Shown one piece after another: positions 57,655 to 64,000 of a stretch of 64,000 bases of DNA. Position 1 is the first letter of the stretch. Each line of letters opens with the position of its first letter. The DNA comes from Streptomyces sp. 846.5. GTDB taxonomy: Bacteria > Actinomycetota > Actinomycetes > Streptomycetales > Streptomycetaceae. The stretch is from assembly GCF_004365705.1 (NCBI RefSeq), contig NZ_SOBN01000002.1, forward strand, positions 1,888,675 through 1,952,674, read 5' to 3'. A program made the translations under genes and the position numbers. The notes beneath the pieces were generated by a model, which saw only the letters and a list, made by a program, of their open reading frames with translations, was not told the DNA's origin and ran no database searches.

Positions 57655-59007
57655 TCAGGCGGGTTCGGTGGTGGGGGTGAGGGTGACCTGGTGGCCGAGT
57701 TTTTCGAGTTGGCGGATCAGGTCGCGGGCCTTGCGGGCCGGGTCGCCCTGGCGTGTGAACCAGTCGGCGCCGAGGTCCTGGTAGACGGCGTCGGGGTCGT
57801 TGACCAGGTGCCAGACGATGACCAGGATGGAGCGGGCGACCGCGACCAGGGCGCGTTGGTAGCCGCGGCGTTTGACCAGGCGTTTGAATCGTGTGCCGAG
57901 GTGGGTGTCGGTGCGTGCGGCCGCGGCGGCGGCTTCGCCCAGGGCGCCGCGCAGCCAGGGGTTGCCCTTGCCGGTGCGGCCGGTGGTGTTCACCGCTCCG
58001 GACTGGATGGTGCGGGGGGTGAGCTTTGCCCAGGAGGCCAGGTGGTCCGCGGTGGGGAACTGGCTCATGTCGGTGCCGATCTCGGCCAGGATGGTCTGCG
58101 CGGCGCGCTCGCCCACGCCCGGGATCGCGGTGAGCTTGTCGACCAGGGCCAGCAGGCCCGGGCGTTGCGGCCCGGGTGGCGGCGGCCCCGGGGCGGGGCC
58201 GGTGGGGCCGTGGGGCGGTTCCATCGCGGCCAGGTGTTCCTCGATGCGGGCCGAGAGACGGTCGATCTGCTGGCCCAGGAAGTCGACCACGGCCAGCTGG
58301 ACGGTGAGCGTGAACGCGTGGTGCTCGGTGAAGCCCCCGCGCAGGGCGGCCCGCAGTTGCTCGGTGCGTACCCGGGCCCGGCCTCTGGCCAGGTCCGCCA
58401 GCACCGCCGGGTCCCGCTCGCCGGCCACCAGCGCGTCCATCATCGCCCGCCCGGAGACCCCGAACAGGTCGGCCACCACCGAGGACAGCTTGATCTGCGC
58501 GTCCTCCAGCAGCTTCTCCACCCGCTGCTTGGCGCGGGTGCGGTCGCGGACCAGTACGGTCCGGGTCCGGGTCAGGTCCCGCAGTTCGCGGATCTCGCGC
58601 GGGGGCACGAACGAGGCCCGCAGCATGCCGCGCTCATTGAGCTTGCACAGCCACACCGCGTCCAGCCTGTCGGTCTTGGGCCGCCCCGGCACGTTCTTCA
58701 CATCCCGCGCGTTGACCAGCCACACCTGCAACCCGCACGCCTCCAGCAGGAAGAACCACGGCTTCCAGTACACCCCGGTGGCCTCCATCACCACCCGCTC
58801 GATCCCCAGGCACCGCAGCCGGTCGCCCAGCGCCAGGATCGAGTCGGTGTCCGCGGCCACCGTCTCCAGCCGCTGCACCCGCCGCCCCGCCACCGTCTCG
58901 TGCGGCACCCGCGTGCACACCACCCCAGACGCCTTGGCCACATCGACCGCCGCCGCCCGGTCCACCAACTCCGGTGCCTCCTCCGACACTTCCTGCGGAT
59001 CCGACAC
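57655..59007 (-). CDS. IS110-family transposase/recombinase
   Basis: The RuvC-like domain shows AAVDVAKASGVV, VVMEATGVYWKP and VPGRPKTDRLDAVWLCKL. The C-terminal domain shows LTAIPGVGERAAQTILAEIGTDMSQFPTADHLASWAKLTP and QSGAVNTTGRTGKGN. A Pro-rich insert (HGPTGPAPGPPPPGPQRPG) separates the two. The frame extends upstream without matching the family, so a GTG at 59007 (12 bases after GGAGG) is preferred; GTG at 59019 is also possible. It seems intact. Confidence 0.9.
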   Translation of the reverse strand: MSDPQEVSEEAPELVDRAAAVDVAKASGVVCTRVPHETVAGRRVQRLETVAADTDSILALGDRLRCLGIERVVMEATGVYWKPWFFLLEACGLQVWLVNARDVKNVPGRPKTDRLDAVWLCKLNERGMLRASFVPPREIRELRDLTRTRTVLVRDRTRAKQRVEKLLEDAQIKLSSVVADLFGVSGRAMMDALVAGERDPAVLADLARGRARVRTEQLRAALRGGFTEHHAFTLTVQLAVVDFLGQQIDRLSARIEEHLAAMEPPHGPTGPAPGPPPPGPQRPGLLALVDKLTAIPGVGERAAQTILAEIGTDMSQFPTADHLASWAKLTPRTIQSGAVNTTGRTGKGNPWLRGALGEAAAAAARTDTHLGTRFKRLVKRRGYQRALVAVARSILVIVWHLVNDPDAVYQDLGADWFTRQGDPARKARDLIRQLEKLGHQVTLTPTTEPA

Positions 59008-59192
59008 CTCGACCACCACCCTCCGCACCGAACCGAACCCGACAGGGGCCACCCGCAGAGCTGCAAGGGGCCTGGTCAAGGCCGAACGACGTGCTCGAAG
59101 CACAGTGCACTGCCCCTGGGAGCAACTCCGGCACCAGACTCGCGGACAGGCTCCACCACCCAATGCGAAGACGACGTCGGCGAGCGGCCCCA
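59008..59192 (-). ncRNA. Candidate IS110 bridge RNA region 2
   Basis: This 185-base non-coding stretch lies between the second transposase start and the element end, the expected place for an IS110-group bridge RNA. It was not folded or compared with known bridge RNAs. Confidence 0.35.
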
Positions 59193-59240
59193 CCCCATTT
59201 TCACGCCCGCACCGGCGTCCAGGGATACCAACGACTCGCG

Positions 59241-59680
59241 GCCAACTGCAGCGGGGGAGCCAGGTCGGGGCGGGCGCCGTTGCCGGGCGGCGGGTCGGTT
59301 GGGGGTGGGGCGTGCAGAAACGTTCCTGCCGGGGCCGGGAGCGTTTTGGGGTCACTGCCTATACGTTCGGGTCACTCGTCCGACGGATCCTGCCCGCTTT
59401 GTCCGGTTCTGGCGTCGGGGGAGTGACCCAAAAGCATAGGCAGTGACCCCAAATGACCCATCCTTGGGTGAACCGGGGTCACTTTTGGGACAAGGTGACA
59501 CTTGATCTTGCCGTTATGCCCGATTCATCCAGGTATTCGTGTACCGAAAGTGACCGGTGTCCCAGAAGTGACCCCGGTTCACCCGAAGACACACAGAGGG
59601 AACGTTTCTGCACGCCCCACCCCGCCACGCGGGCCCGGGAACGGCGTCCGGCACCGGTCTGGCTCCCCCGCTGTGGTTGG
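59241..59680. repeat. Nested inverted repeats with GGGTCAC/GTGACCC cores
   Basis: An outer pair (59241-59325 with 59598-59680, roughly 80% alike and sharing GTGCAGAAACGTT) encloses two inner pairs. One is 59345-59377 with 59421-59453. The other is 59466-59492 with 59558-59584, 26 of 27 bases complementary. The inner arms carry GGGGTCAC or GGGTCAC. No protein gene is supported here. The shape suggests remains of a small mobile element. Confidence 0.65.
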
Positions 59681-59751
59681 CCAGCGAGCGGAGCGAGCAG
59701 CAACAAGCCACGGGCGGGGGTGGGCGGCAATGGTGGCGCCATGTAAGCCAC
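59681..59751. repeat. Right copy of the inverted repeat around the IS110 pair
   Basis: CCAGCGAGCGGAGCGAGCAG through GCCACGGG (59681-59714) and GGTGGCGCCATGTAAGCCAC (59732-59751) are the reverse complement of the sequence at 55989-56057 with few changes. Confidence 0.75.
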
Positions 59752-59823
59752 CCACCCTTGCCGCCGGCCCGTGGTGGCGTCCGGCCTCCCCGGTGTACCG
59801 GGTGCGCACTGGTGGGGGAACGC

Positions 59824-59860
59824 AGGTAAGCCCCCTGACCGGTGGTCAGGGGGCTTACCT
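59824..59860 (-). terminator. rRNA operon terminator
   Basis: AGGTAAGCCCCCTGACC (59824-59840) and its perfect complement (59844-59860) form a 17-pair hairpin with a three-base loop, 11 bases after the 3' end of 5S rRNA. Confidence 0.88.
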
Positions 59861-59871
59861 GGAATGGTTTG

Positions 59872-59989
59872 TTCGGCGGCGTCCTACTCTCCCACAGGGT
59901 CCCCCCTGCAGTACCATCGGCGCTGTGAGGCTTAGCTTCCGGGTTCGGGATGTTTCCGGGCGTTTCCCTCACGCTATGACCACCGAAAC
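59872..59989 (-). rRNA. rrf: 5S ribosomal RNA
   Basis: On the minus strand it begins GTTTCGGTGGTCATAGCGTG and ends with GGACGCCGCCGAA. The middle contains the conserved CCCGAACCCGGAAGCTAAGCC. The length of about 118 bases is normal. It is the last gene of the operon. Confidence 0.95.
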
Positions 59990-60071
59990 TCTATGAAGAT
60001 ATCAACCAACTCGCCGCCGGAAGCGGGGGGTCGTTTCTTCAGAACAACACAGTGGACGCGTAGCAGCTATG

Positions 60072-64000
<3,929 letters not shown>

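Larger units (their letters stand above)
57575..59202 (-). mobile_element. IS110-family element 2 (approximate ends)
   Basis: GAAAATGGGG (57576-57585) and CCCCATTTTC (59193-59202) are exact inverted ends around the second transposase gene. The same CCCCATTTTC occurs at the end of element 1 (57523-57532), 43 bases away. The elements lie in tandem in the same orientation. Confidence 0.6.

Overview
The window is chromosomal DNA of a high-GC actinobacterium, most probably a member of the Streptomycetaceae (Streptomyces, Kitasatospora or Streptacidiphilus). The evidence is the very high third-position GC, frequent GTG starts, families typical of that group (roadblock/LC7, DUF5302, DUF5999, Streptomyces-type FHA and MerR proteins), a CDP-alcohol transferase/DUF881/Sbp/FHA/MerR/BFN block shared with other actinobacteria, and an rRNA operon whose 16S-23S spacer carries no tRNA. 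The species cannot be fixed from the sequence alone.

Positions 1-19090 hold a mix of housekeeping genes and small regulator-target modules. They start with a roadblock/ArsR pair and a membrane ACT-GNAT protein, then glmS and an apolipoprotein N-acyltransferase. A secreted phospholipase D-like protein follows, then a divergent XRE-regulator/F420-type oxidoreductase pair and a PLP decarboxylase. A MarR regulator is divergent from a multicopper oxidase operon, and ohr is divergent from ohrR. A TerD-vWA fusion and a MocR/PaiB-like divergent pair end this part. Several intergenic gaps show clear operators or hairpin terminators.

Positions 19263-28400 look accessory. A sugar transporter and a hypothetical gene are followed by four tightly packed tRNA or tRNA-like genes (21520-21846), three of them non-canonical. 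Next come small orphan genes, a frameshifted hydrolase, a truncated methyltransferase, a TetR gene and a DUF7873-like gene. A second, decayed tRNA cluster (25793-26090) closes the stretch. It reads as the remains of a phage-like or tRNA-rich mobile island.

Positions 28465-44800 carry an ABC exporter with a PadR regulator on one side and a divergent two-component system on the other. They also carry a secreted ThuA-like protein, a CPBP protease, a GCS2-family ligase and gcvP under a tandem glycine riboswitch. A PRC-barrel/DUF2382 protein closes this part.

Positions 44797-55839 are read on the minus strand: dinB, a SanA/YdcF-like protein, then the conserved actinobacterial block MerR, BFN nuclease, FtsR-like MerR, GarA-like FHA, DUF881, Sbp, DUF881, a nucleotidyltransferase/phosphomannomutase fusion and a CDP-alcohol phosphatidyltransferase. 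The block resembles M. tuberculosis Rv1822-Rv1830 but lacks gcvH.

Positions 55985-59760 are a mobile zone: two related IS110-family elements in tandem, flanked by inverted copies of one sequence, followed by a dense cluster of inverted repeats. A strong terminator leads into a minus-strand rRNA operon with 5S (59872-59989), 23S (60072-63186) and the 3' third of 16S, which runs off the window end.
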